The translations under genes were made by a program, and so were the position numbers. Under the pieces are notes generated by a model. It saw only the letters and a list, made by a program, of their open reading frames with translations, did no database searches and was not told the origin of the DNA. From Priapulus caudatus (taxonomy: Eukaryota > Priapulida > Priapulimorpha > Priapulimorphida > Priapulidae): 20,336 nucleotides of DNA. Positions 10,894 through 17,665 of this stretch are shown piece after piece; position 1 is the stretch's first letter, and every line of letters begins with the position of its first letter. The stretch lies in the NCBI RefSeq assembly GCF_000485595.1, contig NW_014578742.1, forward strand, positions 7,254-27,589, written 5' to 3'.

Positions 10894-11513
10894 TTAAAGG
10901 GACAGTACCTCATAGGATTTTACTGCATACTACTGTACTTACTTACTGTATAAACAAATTGTCTATACCCACATGTATTTGTCACCAGATACTTAATTAA
11001 TTATTAGCACATCAACGCTGACGAAATTTGAACGGCGCCATGACACCCGCGACCGGCTGCCATCCTCAAAAAGTTGCGTATGTTGCATTTTTATTTGCAG
11101 GTAAATGACGCGAGGCTAATCACAAAAGTGCAATATATTTATTTACCTAAGTATGCTATTTACACGAACATATTCATTTCAGGGCAAAATTTAACTCCAT
11201 ATAAACTGAAACTATATTCGTTATAAAGATATTACAATCCCTTTTGCTTTTAAATGAAATAAATAAGAAATACCGTCTCGTCTGTAGCCCTTGGCTGGAA
11301 AAGTGGTTTTTGCGCAACTTCTCAGATCGTGCGCTTTGAGTGGCGCCACCGCGTCGTTGTAATCAAAGACTGTAGTCGTTAGTTTTAAAACAATAAAATT
11401 TCAAAAAAAAATATTTCTAATGGTGATTGAACCATGAAACTTTTTATGAGGCGCAATTATAACCTAAATTAGCTGAAAATAACCCTAGAACCTAGAGGCT
11501 ACTGTTCCTTTAA
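10894..11513. mobile_element. TTAA-bounded MITE-like element
   Basis: The left end reads TTAAAGGGACAGTACCTCAT. The reverse complement of the right end reads TTAAAGGAACAGTAGCCTCT. The first 14 bases match with one difference, so these are terminal inverted repeats of an element about 620 bp long including the TTAA at each edge. TTAA target sites are typical of piggyBac-type transposons. There is no transposase, so this would be a non-autonomous copy. The interior is AT-rich with no long open frame. Confidence 0.6.
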
Positions 11514-12310
11514 CACATGCGAAAACATATTGCGGGTGTCACAATCTCTCCTTGCATGATCTCGTGCCTTCACGTCTAACACTGCTAGATCCTGCGCACA
11601 ACTTAGGTAATAAACCACGACACTTGTTGACCTCTGAAAAAACTTGATTTCCTGCAAAAGTGCAAGGACTTTATTGTTATGGTAAAATATTAGTTATTGT
11701 GTAAGAATACTAAGTTGGCTAAGGCCAAAAGATGCAAAAGTTATCAGGGCCTAGTTCAAGCCATTTTTCATACCGAATACCGGCGCCCAAATTACGACCC
11801 CTAGAAAAATGCCCAAATTACGACCCCTAGAAAAACGTCCAAATTACAAAATTCATAAAATGTCCAAATTAGCAGAGCTCTGAAAATTGTGAAAATTAAA
11901 TCTTCATGTTTCTATCGTTATGCACTGTTTTATAATAAAATGCTCATATAAGATCTATAATCTATTATCTGAATAAAATTTAATGTTATACATCTACGGG
12001 CCATAAACCTAAAAAAATATACGACATTTTTTTTGGCCTTGCTATGCTCGCCATGGGTGCCCGTATTAAGCAGCTAGATAAATTCTAGCCTCTGGTTATC
12101 TTGAATAATTTTAATGAATGGTGTAGGAGAAATCACGCGTGCAAGCAAACAAATGCGATTACAAACCTCGCGCCGCGGTCCCGCACCGCATGTTGGTTGA
12201 CACGCGTAAAATATGTCCGATTCGAGGCCGCCTTTATCGGGCACGCGCATTCTTTCTCGGATTTGCTCGAACACCCTTGCCGGCGCAAGATTCACTTCTT
12301 GTCTGTGTTG
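11514..12310. other. No gene recognised; short tandem repeat inside
   Basis: This is mixed sequence upstream of the WASHC4 exons. At about 11786-11870 there are three to four degenerate copies of a unit resembling GCCCAAATTACGACCCCTAG plus AAAAAT. Overlapping open frames of 60-76 codons on both strands at 12074-12331 look like chance. The missing first coding exon of WASHC4 could lie in this interval or further left, but I could not identify it. Confidence 0.45.
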
Positions 12311-12475
12311 AGAGACAAGACTAATATTTAGTATTTACAAACATTTATATATACTAGTTTTTAGTACTGTTTTTGAGACAAGGCTAATATTTACTAAATC
12401 AAACAGTTATTTACTAGTATTTACTATTGTTTTTGAGACGAGACTATTATTACTATTGACAAACATTTATATACG
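12311..12475. repeat. ~60-bp tandem repeat upstream of exon A
   Basis: Three degenerate units each start GAGACAAGACTAATATTTA or a close variant (near 12311, 12375 and 12435). They carry ACAAACATTTATATA or a related segment, then TACTAGT and TACTATTGTTTTT. The array ends within 30 bp of the exon A acceptor. Confidence 0.75.
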
Positions 12476-12504
12476 TTTGCCGAACTTTTGGCGACCTTTT
12501 GCAG

Positions 12505-12644
12505 AGATCGTTGGCGAGGTCCAGGTGCGGAAGTACGAGCGATTTCTCGAGGACTACTGCAGTCAGCTGAGGGGTATAGAGAAGGCACTGGATGAGGCGA
12601 TCGCCGACGCGTGGGACTTCTCCCTAGATCCCATCTCACTGCAG
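12505..12644 (+). CDS. WASHC4: WASHC4 exon A (WASH complex subunit 4, N-terminal segment)
   Basis: This exon encodes part of WASH complex subunit 4 (SWIP, KIAA1033; the human protein is about 1170 residues). WASHC4 is a scaffold subunit of the endosomal WASH complex, which activates Arp2/3. The translation includes KYERFLEDYCSQLRGIEKAL and then DAWDFSLDPISLQ. It aligns with the conserved block near the N terminus of the family (Y-x-x-FLE-x-Y-x-SQLR-x-IE-x-ALD ... WDF-x-LDPI). The acceptor is TTTTGCAG before 12505 and the donor is CAG|GTAGAG after 12644. The exon begins with the last two bases of a codon and ends on a codon boundary. The upstream start-codon exon is not identified. The next exon in the window is out of phase, so at least one exon is missing between them. 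The call rests on recalled family sequence, and the match is strong. Confidence 0.9.
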
Positions 12645-12686
12645 GTAGAGCAGGGGTGGCAGATCGTGGGGGGTGTTGTTCACGTT

Positions 12687-12687
12687 N
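12687..12687. other. WASHC4: Single N: probable collapsed assembly gap
   Basis: The only ambiguous base of the window lies between exons A and B. Exon A ends in phase 0, while exon B begins with one base completing a codon. Protein alignment shows that roughly 100 family residues (starting after LDPI and ending before GVH) have no coding sequence here. An unfilled or over-joined gap fits all three facts. Confidence 0.7.
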
Positions 12688-12698
12688 GTTGTTGGCAG

Positions 12699-12845
12699 GG
12701 GCGTGGCGCGAGCAATGGACGTGGGAGGCGTCCACCTGCAGATCGTGTTCGAACATCTCGGCGAACTGCTGACCGTTCTCCTCACGCTCGACGAGATCAT
12801 CGACAACCAGGGGGCGCTGCGAGAACACTGGACGCTCTACAAGAG
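12699..12845 (+). CDS. WASHC4: WASHC4 exon B
   Basis: The translation includes [20 protein letters not shown], then a segment ending HWTLYK with an arginine codon split across the donor. It is nearly identical to the family block [19 protein letters not shown]...HWT-x-YKR in the N-terminal domain. The acceptor is GGCAG before 12699 and the donor is AG|GTGAGT after 12845. The exon starts with one leftover base and ends with two bases of the Arg codon, which exon C completes in frame. The frame differs from exon A. The first few codons after the acceptor are less conserved, so the exact start is less certain than the end. An 18-bp echo of this exon sits in the following intron at 12889-12906. 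Confidence 0.88.
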
Positions 12846-12888
12846 GTGAGTGGCGCCACCTGTGTGCGGGTGTGAACGGCGGGCTATT

Positions 12889-12906
12889 CGACAACCAGGG
12901 GGCGCT
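12889..12906. repeat. 18-bp echo of exon B in the intron
   Basis: CGACAACCAGGGGGCGCT at 12889-12906 is identical to 12801-12818 inside exon B. It lies just before the minisatellite. The offset of 88 bp suggests a short local duplication. Confidence 0.85.
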
Positions 12907-12915
12907 ATCAAAAAA

Positions 12916-13362
12916 CCTGCAACCTTCAATGTAGAGGTCACGACCCCTGCAACCTTCAATGTAGAGGTCACGACCCCTGCAACCTTCAACGTAAAGGTCA
13001 CAACCTTGAAACCTTCACCGTAGAGGTTGCGACCCCTGTGACATTCAATGTAGAGGTCATGACCCCTGCAACCTTCAATGTAGAGGTCACAACCCTGCAA
13101 CCTTCAATGTAGAGGTCACGACCTTGAAACCTTCAACGTAGTAGAGGTTGCGACCCCCGCGACCTTCAACGTAGAGGTCATGACCCCTGCAACCTTCAAT
13201 GTAGAGGTCACGACCCCGCAACCTTTAACGTAGAGGTTGCGACCCCTGCGACCTTTGCTGTGGAGGTTGCGACCTTTGCTGTGGAGGTCGCAACCCCCGC
13301 AACTTTTGCTGTGGAGGTCGCGACCCCCGCAACCTTCGCTGTGGAGGTCGCGACCTTCAGCA
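12916..13362. repeat. 30-bp intronic minisatellite derived from exon C
   Basis: About 15 units of roughly 30 bp have a consensus near GACCCCTGCAACCTTCAATG followed by TAGAGGTCAC. Variants include CGTAGAGGTTGC, GTAAAGGTC and, near the 3' end, TTTGCTGTGGAGG. The same unit occurs once inside exon C (about 13415-13445, GACCTTCAACATAGAGGTCG), where it encodes the protein segment NPATFNIEVA. The unit length is exactly ten codons. The array fills nearly the whole intron between exons B and C. The minus-strand open frame across it is an artefact. Confidence 0.9.
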
Positions 13363-13393
13363 CGTAGTTCACGAACATGCGCTTGTATTACAG

Positions 13394-13514
13394 GATGTTG
13401 AAGTCGGTTCGCGCGAACCCCGCGACCTTCAACATAGAGGTCGCGAAGCTGCGACTGTTCGAAAAGCTGCTGATGAAACTGGAGGGACAGCTGATGGACC
13501 GGATGATCCTACGC
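13394..13514 (+). CDS. WASHC4: WASHC4 exon C
   Basis: The acceptor is TATTACAG before 13394 and the donor is CGC|GTACGT after 13514. The first base completes the Arg codon begun by exon B. Forty codons follow: MLKSVRANPATFNIEVAKLR then LFEKLLMKLEGQLMDRMILR. The family pattern LLKSV-x-x-NP-x-x-F-x-I ... FEK-x-LLKLEGQL-x-x-MI is clear. The exon is intact, with no frameshift. A ten-codon piece of it is the unit of the minisatellite that ends about 30 bp upstream of its acceptor. Confidence 0.92.
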
Positions 13515-13515
13515 G

Positions 13516-13740
13516 TACGTCAATCAATCAATAAATCAATCGATCGATCATTCAATCATTCGATCAATAATTTGATCAACGAATTGATAAATCGGTTAGC
13601 TACCAACAATCATCAACATAATTTATTGCCAGATAAATCGATCCCTAACTAATTCCGTAAATCACTCGATCCATAAATCGATCTATTCGTAAATCGTTCG
13701 GTCCATAAATCCATCAATCCATCCGTGAGACCGATCGATG
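13516..13740. repeat. ATCA/ATCGATC tetranucleotide-type repeat
   Basis: Degenerate repeats of AATCAATC, CGATCGATC and AAATCGATC fill the first part of the intron between exons C and D, right after the exon C donor. The sequence is AT-rich and simple, with no gene content. Confidence 0.8.
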
Positions 13741-13760
13741 AGTCGACGTTCAATGTGTTC

Positions 13761-13820
13761 TGTGTGTGTTGTGTTCACGCTCTGTGTTGTTCGTTCACGT
13801 TCTGTGTTGTTCGTTCGCGT
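13761..13820. repeat. 20-bp tandem triplet at the exon D acceptor
   Basis: Three 20-bp units lie directly before the exon D acceptor. The last two, TCTGTGTTGTTCGTTCACGT (13781-13800) and TCTGTGTTGTTCGTTCGCGT (13801-13820), differ at one base. The first (13761-13780) is more diverged. They make up the pyrimidine-rich region preceding TGCAG. Confidence 0.85.
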
Positions 13821-13825
13821 TGCAG

Positions 13826-13996
13826 AACTGCATAGAGCAGATGTTCGACAGCAGCAGCGCGTTCGTGACGAAGAACTCCTCGTTTGCCGAGGAGTTCATC
13901 CTGAACATCCGTGCGATCTACACTAACTCTATCGTTTGGCCGAGGAGTTCATCCTGAACATCCGTGCGATCTACACTATGATCGAGAATAAGATCG
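13826..13996 (+). CDS. WASHC4: WASHC4 exon D, with internal tandem duplication
   Basis: The acceptor is CGTTGCAG before 13826 and the donor is ATCG|GTAAGA after 13996. The reading begins NCIEQMFDSSSAFVTKNSSF and continues AEEFILNIRAIYT, matching the family block ACIEQ-x-FD ... VSKNS-x-FAEEF...IRSI. A near-copy of the last 51 bp (13874-13924) follows at once as 53 bp (13925-13977), with one extra A and one extra G. The net two extra bases close the frame at a TGA near 13955 if read straight through. Dropping either copy would restore an exon of ordinary length ending MIENKIG, with the Gly codon completed by exon E. I think an assembly or consensus error is more likely than a truly broken gene. 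Confidence 0.85.
13925..13977 (+). repeat. Second copy of a 51-bp exon D segment
   Basis: AACTCTATCGTTTGGCCGAG onward repeats AACTCCTCGTTTGCCGAG onward from 13874. Both copies end ATCCGTGCGATCTACACT. Apart from the two single-base insertions and one substitution near the left end, the copies are identical. Confidence 0.9.
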
Positions 13997-14580
13997 GTAA
14001 GAGGTGGAGAGAGAGGGAGAGAGTGAGGGGAGGGAGAGGAAGGGGAGAGAAGCAGCAGGGCGAGATGGAAGGGGAGAGGGAGAGAGGAGGGCGAGAGAGA
14101 GAGGGAGGGGGCAGAGAAGCGGAGCAGAGAGGAGAGGGCAGGGGAGAGAAGCGCGAGAGGGAAGAGGAGCCGAAGCAGTGAGAGGGGGCCGCAGAGGAAG
14201 CGGGACGAGAAGAGACGGGAGGGGCGGAAAGCAGGGGGAGCGATGGGGAGAGAGGAGCGCGCGAAGGGCGAGAGAGGAGGGAGGGTAGAGAGAGGAAATG
14301 GGGGGCGAGAAGAGGGGAGCAGGGGCGTGAGGAGGAAGGGCGAAGAGAGAGAGGGAGGGCATAAGAGAGGGCAGAGGGGGCAGAGAGAGAGAGAGACTGA
14401 GAGAGAGAGAGTGAGAGAGACGAGCAGAGAGACAGACAGCAGAGACAAGACAGAGACAGAGAGACAGAGACAGAGGAGCAGAGAAGAGCAGAGACAGAGA
14501 CAGAGACAGCAGACAGAGACAGAGACAGAGACAGCAGACAGAGACAGAGACAGAAGACAAGAGACAAGACAAGAGGATAG
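13997..14580. repeat. Purine-rich intron (GGGAGA then CAGAGA)
   Basis: Starting 6 bp after the exon D donor, the intron is almost pure A/G on the + strand. It reads GGGAGAGAGG-like to about 14380, then (GA)n, then a GAGACAGAGACAG hexamer-type array to about 14570. Large open frames on both strands (Arg/Glu/Gly on +, Ser/Leu/Pro on -) are artefacts of this composition. Confidence 0.9.
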
Positions 14581-14707
14581 TGATGAAGTGGTACAAGTTG
14601 CGTAATTTCATGCTGCACACCATCACAATCAGCCGTATTTTGTCATCGCATTATCTCGCCCTTCCCGACACACACACTCACACAAGACTGCCTTGTGTTT
14701 GTCGCAG

Positions 14708-14843
14708 GCGAGCCGAACGAGGTCGATCAGCGCTACAAGTACGTCGGAGTGTGCGCCCTCTACGTTGCTAGCACTTCAGATTTATGGATCGATAGCGATC
14801 TGACAAAAAACTCTTCAAGCTTCTCTGGGACGTCCATAAAAAG
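14708..14843 (+). CDS. WASHC4: WASHC4 exon E, frame disturbed by small indels
   Basis: The acceptor is TGTCGCAG before 14708. Two bases complete the Gly codon of exon D, giving GEPNEVDQRYKYVGVCALYV. This matches the family block GEPSEIDQR-x-KYVG-x-C-x-L-x-V. After that the frame is disturbed. The pieces HF, QIY-GSI and KKLFKLLWDVHKK can be read only by moving between frames, and about 8 bases are surplus compared with the family length. The run CAAAAAACTCTTCAAGCTT sits at one break. The likely donor is AAG|GTAGTG after 14843. The indels look like consensus errors, although a decayed exon cannot be excluded. Confidence 0.8.
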
Positions 14844-15175
14844 GTAGTGTGTGCGTGTATAGTGTTTACGTATGTGTCGTGTCTGTGCTGTGTGTGTGTG
14901 TTAGTCGCTTGTGGCGTGTGTGTGGTGTGTGTATGTGTGGGGCTGTGTGGGTGCATGTGTGTGTGTGTGTGTGTGATGTGTGGTGTGCATCGTGCCGTTG
15001 TGTGCCGTGTGTGGTGTGTGCGTGCGTGCCGTGGCGTGCTCGTGCGTTGGCGTGTGCGCGTGCGCCGGTGGGCGTGTGCGTGCTGGTCGCCGCTGTCGCG
15101 CAGTGCGTGCCGTGCGTCGCGTGCGTAGCGTGTGGGTGCAGGCCTGCGTTGGCGTGCGGCGGTGCTGCAGTGTAG
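14844..15175. repeat. TG-rich repeat in the exon E-F intron
   Basis: Degenerate (TG)n with GTGCGTGCGTG and GTGTGTGTG words begins right after the exon E donor and becomes GC-richer toward the right. Cys/Val-rich (+) and Thr/His-rich (-) open frames across it are low complexity. Confidence 0.85.
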
Positions 15176-15417
15176 AGACCTTAAGATGTGAGCAAAAGGT
15201 TTTGTTGACCCTGATTCTTGGTTGGAGTGAAGAACCATTCCTCTTGGCTTCTTTACTTTGGCTGCTATTTACTAACATGGTCTTTCACTGCATTCCTCTC
15301 ACCCACAAGGACTTTCCGCCTCTCCCACCCCTTTCCTTACCCACCCCTTCCTCCCTTCCCCTCCCTCCCCCCCTCTCTCTCTTCCTCCACGTCACTAACA
15401 CTGTTCATCTGCCGTAG

Positions 15418-15512
15418 ATTCCTGGCGGTGCGCACCTTTGGTGTACGCTTCGTCTGCGTTTGCCGACAAGCTTCTGCCTCTACAGCCAGCTTCCGCCACA
15501 TGCGAAGGGCAG
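15418..15512 (+). pseudogene. WASHC4: Exon F 5' segment, copy 1 (partial)
   Basis: This copy starts ATTCCTGGCGGTGCGCACCT directly after an acceptor-like CATCTGCCGTAG with a polypyrimidine tract. It parallels the full-length copy at 15758, including the CTTC..CAGCTTCC and CCACATGCGAAGGGCAG landmarks. Then it stops at GCAG and passes into C/T-rich intron-like sequence. Several indels prevent one continuous frame. It may be a duplicate partial exon or an assembly artefact. Confidence 0.65.
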
Positions 15513-15579
15513 TCCCTCCCTGGCCCTCCCTCCCTCCCCTTCCTCTCATCCTCCTCACTAACATTGTTCATCTGCGTAG

Positions 15580-15665
15580 ATTCCTGCTGGTAACACCTTG
15601 TTCGGCACGTCGTCTGGCTCCACGAGCTTCCTGCTACAGCAGCTTGCCCCACATGACAGAGGCAG
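15580..15665 (+). pseudogene. WASHC4: Exon F 5' segment, copy 2 (partial)
   Basis: The second copy follows CATCTGCGTAG and begins ATTCCTGCTGGTAACACCTT. It retains the clean stretch GAGCTTCCTGCTACAGCAGC, which encodes family-like SFLLQQ, followed by a CCCCACATGAC segment. Like copy 1 it stops after AGGCAG and turns into a C/T-rich tract. It starts 162 bp after copy 1. Confidence 0.65.
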
Positions 15666-15757
15666 TCGCCTCGCCCCCCGCCCCTCCGCCTACCACCTCC
15701 CTCCCCCTCCCTTTCTCTCATCCTCCCTCACTTAAGCGACTTTCCTCTGCGGCGTAG

Positions 15758-15972
15758 ATTCCTGCGGTGTCGACCTTGTTGGCAAGCGTCGTCGTGTTCC
15801 GACGAGCTTCCTGCTAGCAGCAGGCGCTTTTTTCCCCACATGACGAAGGCACTCGGACGGCGGGGGCCCAGGGAAAAAAAAAAAGCAGGTTTTTTCGGGG
15901 CAGCAGCAGCTCAACTACCTGTCGCCAGCAGAGCCAGCAGCCTGTCCAAGGCTAGCGCTATCACCTGTACAG
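15758..15972 (+). CDS. WASHC4: WASHC4 exon F, copy 3 (longest), frame disturbed
   Basis: The acceptor is GCGGCGTAG before 15758. Across small frame changes one can read IPAV, then FP-x-SFLLQQ, HMTKAL and SLSK. These match the family order VPAIT ... WFPDNFL-x-Q ... DTFLQQ ... SLTK between exons E and G. An A11 run and a T6 run near 15875-15895 coincide with loss of frame. The 3' end is unclear. Homology stops near CTGTCCAAG (15941-15949), which lacks a clean GT donor, while ACAG|GTATGC at 15972 is a good donor but adds unmatched codons. Exon G needs a preceding exon ending with two codon bases. This is the only copy that continues past the HMTKA segment. Confidence 0.65.
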
Positions 15973-16260
15973 GTATGCGCATGTATTACCTAGTCCACGG
16001 GTACGCTATCACGCTGTACAGGGTATGCATGTGGATTACTAGTTCCAGGTATGCTATGCACCTGTCCAGGTAATGTGCACGATAACCGTATAGGTACAGG
16101 TATGGCCAATCATCTGTCAAAGCACCTGTCAATGTGCACAGTTACATGTTAGAATGCGTATGTTGTGGTGCACAATCTATGCTGTCAAGCATATAATTCA
16201 ACCTGTTCACCTAAGCCAGCCATCTGTTAAAATGTCCTGGTCCAGGTATGTCATTACATG
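15956..16260. repeat. Degenerate ACCTGTCCAGGTATG repeats
   Basis: Imperfect units containing ATCACCTGTACAGGTATGC or CACCTGTCCAGGTA recur from about 15960 to 16250, spaced about 25-60 bp. The first is a perfect 12-bp palindrome, ACCTGTACAGGT (about 15964-15975). Because each unit contains CAGGTATG, the array supplies multiple donor-like sequences just behind exon F. Confidence 0.6.
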
Positions 16261-16882
16261 AAGAAGGTGCTCATGATTATGACTGCAATGATAGGGCTAC
16301 CCAGTATAGCATGTTGCAACTGTATTTGTTTCTACACGAGATAAAGGTCAGGTGTTGTCGTTTGCTGGCATCGCTTCAGGGTTATATTATTATATTATAT
16401 TATTATTAGGGGTTTTTACTTGTACTCTCTACTACTGTTCGTCATTTCTAAAAATCCATTGTTTCCCGTTTAACGCTCTCCCGAGATGCAGGAAGAGCAG
16501 GTAGGTTGTAAGTTGACATGGTTCGCACAGTCCTTGAAAAGTCCTTGAATTTGAGGGGAGTCCTTGAATTTGAGGAGTCCTGAAAAGTACCTTGAATTTA
16601 GTAATGTTGATTTTGGTGCTTGAAAAGTCCTTGAATTTCATGAAAATGTCCTTGAATTTTTAGAAAAATCCGTTGCCTGTAATAAAAAAGGAATTTGTAC
16701 CATCACATAATGACAAAAACCGTCAAATAAAAATTGGCGTTAAATGAGGTTAAACAGCTTATAAGACAGCGATATAGACATGTTAAATGATGATCAACAA
16801 ATTTACAGAATAAGTCAATAAAATCAGTCAGTACAAAAATAGGTATTGTTGTAGAAATGTGACAGTGTTCTAGAAGGGTTTA

Positions 16883-17310
16883 TATTAGCTCATCTGACAA
16901 TAGTTCAGATGGCAGCTATGTAAGCAAATCGCTTGATCGTCCGTCCCGCCGTCCGTGCGTCGTCCGTGGCCGTCAACAGTTGGGGCACAAATCTTAAACC
17001 GCTCGACGTACGGTCAGCGTATATTCGCGCACATCGGGGGGAGTCGTCCAAAACGAAGTTTGATGTCGAAGCTGGGGGTCAAAGTCATAAAGGAAGTCAA
17101 GAGGTGTAAAAGAAGCGGGGGAACATTCACTGCGCTTAACTTAAGGTTTAGTGGAGGAATATGCATAATGCGGCACAAAATCTAAAACGGCTCGACTAGG
17201 CTCGTGCTAGCGGTGTATAGCATTCATGGTAGGAAAGGCATCACTGTGCCTAAAATCTGAGGTCACAGGTCAAATGGCAATGGCACAGGGCCGATTTTAG
17301 ACCATTTCTG
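16883..17310 (+). repeat. Dispersed repeat with 5' hairpin and CGTCCGT tract
   Basis: A hairpin formed by TTAGCTCATCTGA (16885-16897) and TTCAGATGGCAGCTAT (16904-16919) is followed by CCGTCC and CGTCCGTG repeats, then ATCTTAAACCGCTCGACG and GGGGTCAAAGTCA. A second segment ends near CTGAGGTCACAGGTCAAATG. I recognise this arrangement as a repeat type widespread in marine invertebrate genomes, but I cannot assign a family name. It lies inside the exon F-G intron. Confidence 0.5.
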
Positions 17311-17455
17311 AGGACATGGTCTGACGCGCGATTGAAAAAACTTTTTTGTTTCAGCGGTGACGCTAGCATTTTTATGGCTTTATTGAAAGCGACCGATGAA
17401 ATTGTCCCTTCCTGCTGAACATGCGAAGAGTAAGGTGTCGAGATAACTTTGCAGC

Positions 17456-17665
17456 CTCAAGAGGAGGGGTTAAACGAGTGGATTTGTTGACTGTTAACAA
17501 CGGAAGTGCAACTATGCTTTTTGCTATTAGAGGCCCGCCTCCCTTCACGCCTCCCTTTCCCCCTCCCCCACACCCCTCCCGCCACCCTTTCCCCACCCCT
17601 CCCTGCTAACCCTCGGCCCCCATCCCCCTACTCAAGAGGAGCGGTTAAACATGGATTTGTTGAGT
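17456..17665. repeat. 175-bp direct duplication around a C-rich tract
   Basis: CTCAAGAGGAGGGGTTAAAC at 17456 recurs as CTCAAGAGGAGCGGTTAAAC at 17631. Both are followed by TGGATTTGTTGA. Between them lies a C/T-rich run (17529-17630). The pattern of a repeated segment separated by low-complexity sequence resembles the exon F and exon H duplications. Confidence 0.8.

Noticed and set aside
12139-12331. Region before exon A considered for the first WASHC4 coding exon or a tRNA
   Set aside because: No start-codon exon with family similarity and a suitable donor could be found, and GATTCGAG alone is not enough for a tRNA.
13918-14626. Minus-strand open frames up to 216 codons and + strand frames in the exon D-E intron
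   Set aside because: Ser/Leu/Pro and Arg/Glu/Gly repeats from purine-rich intron sequence, antisense to or overlapping a recognised gene.
14768-15417. Several long overlapping open frames on both strands
   Set aside because: TG/CG-rich simple intron sequence; no conserved motif, and every frame is open at once.
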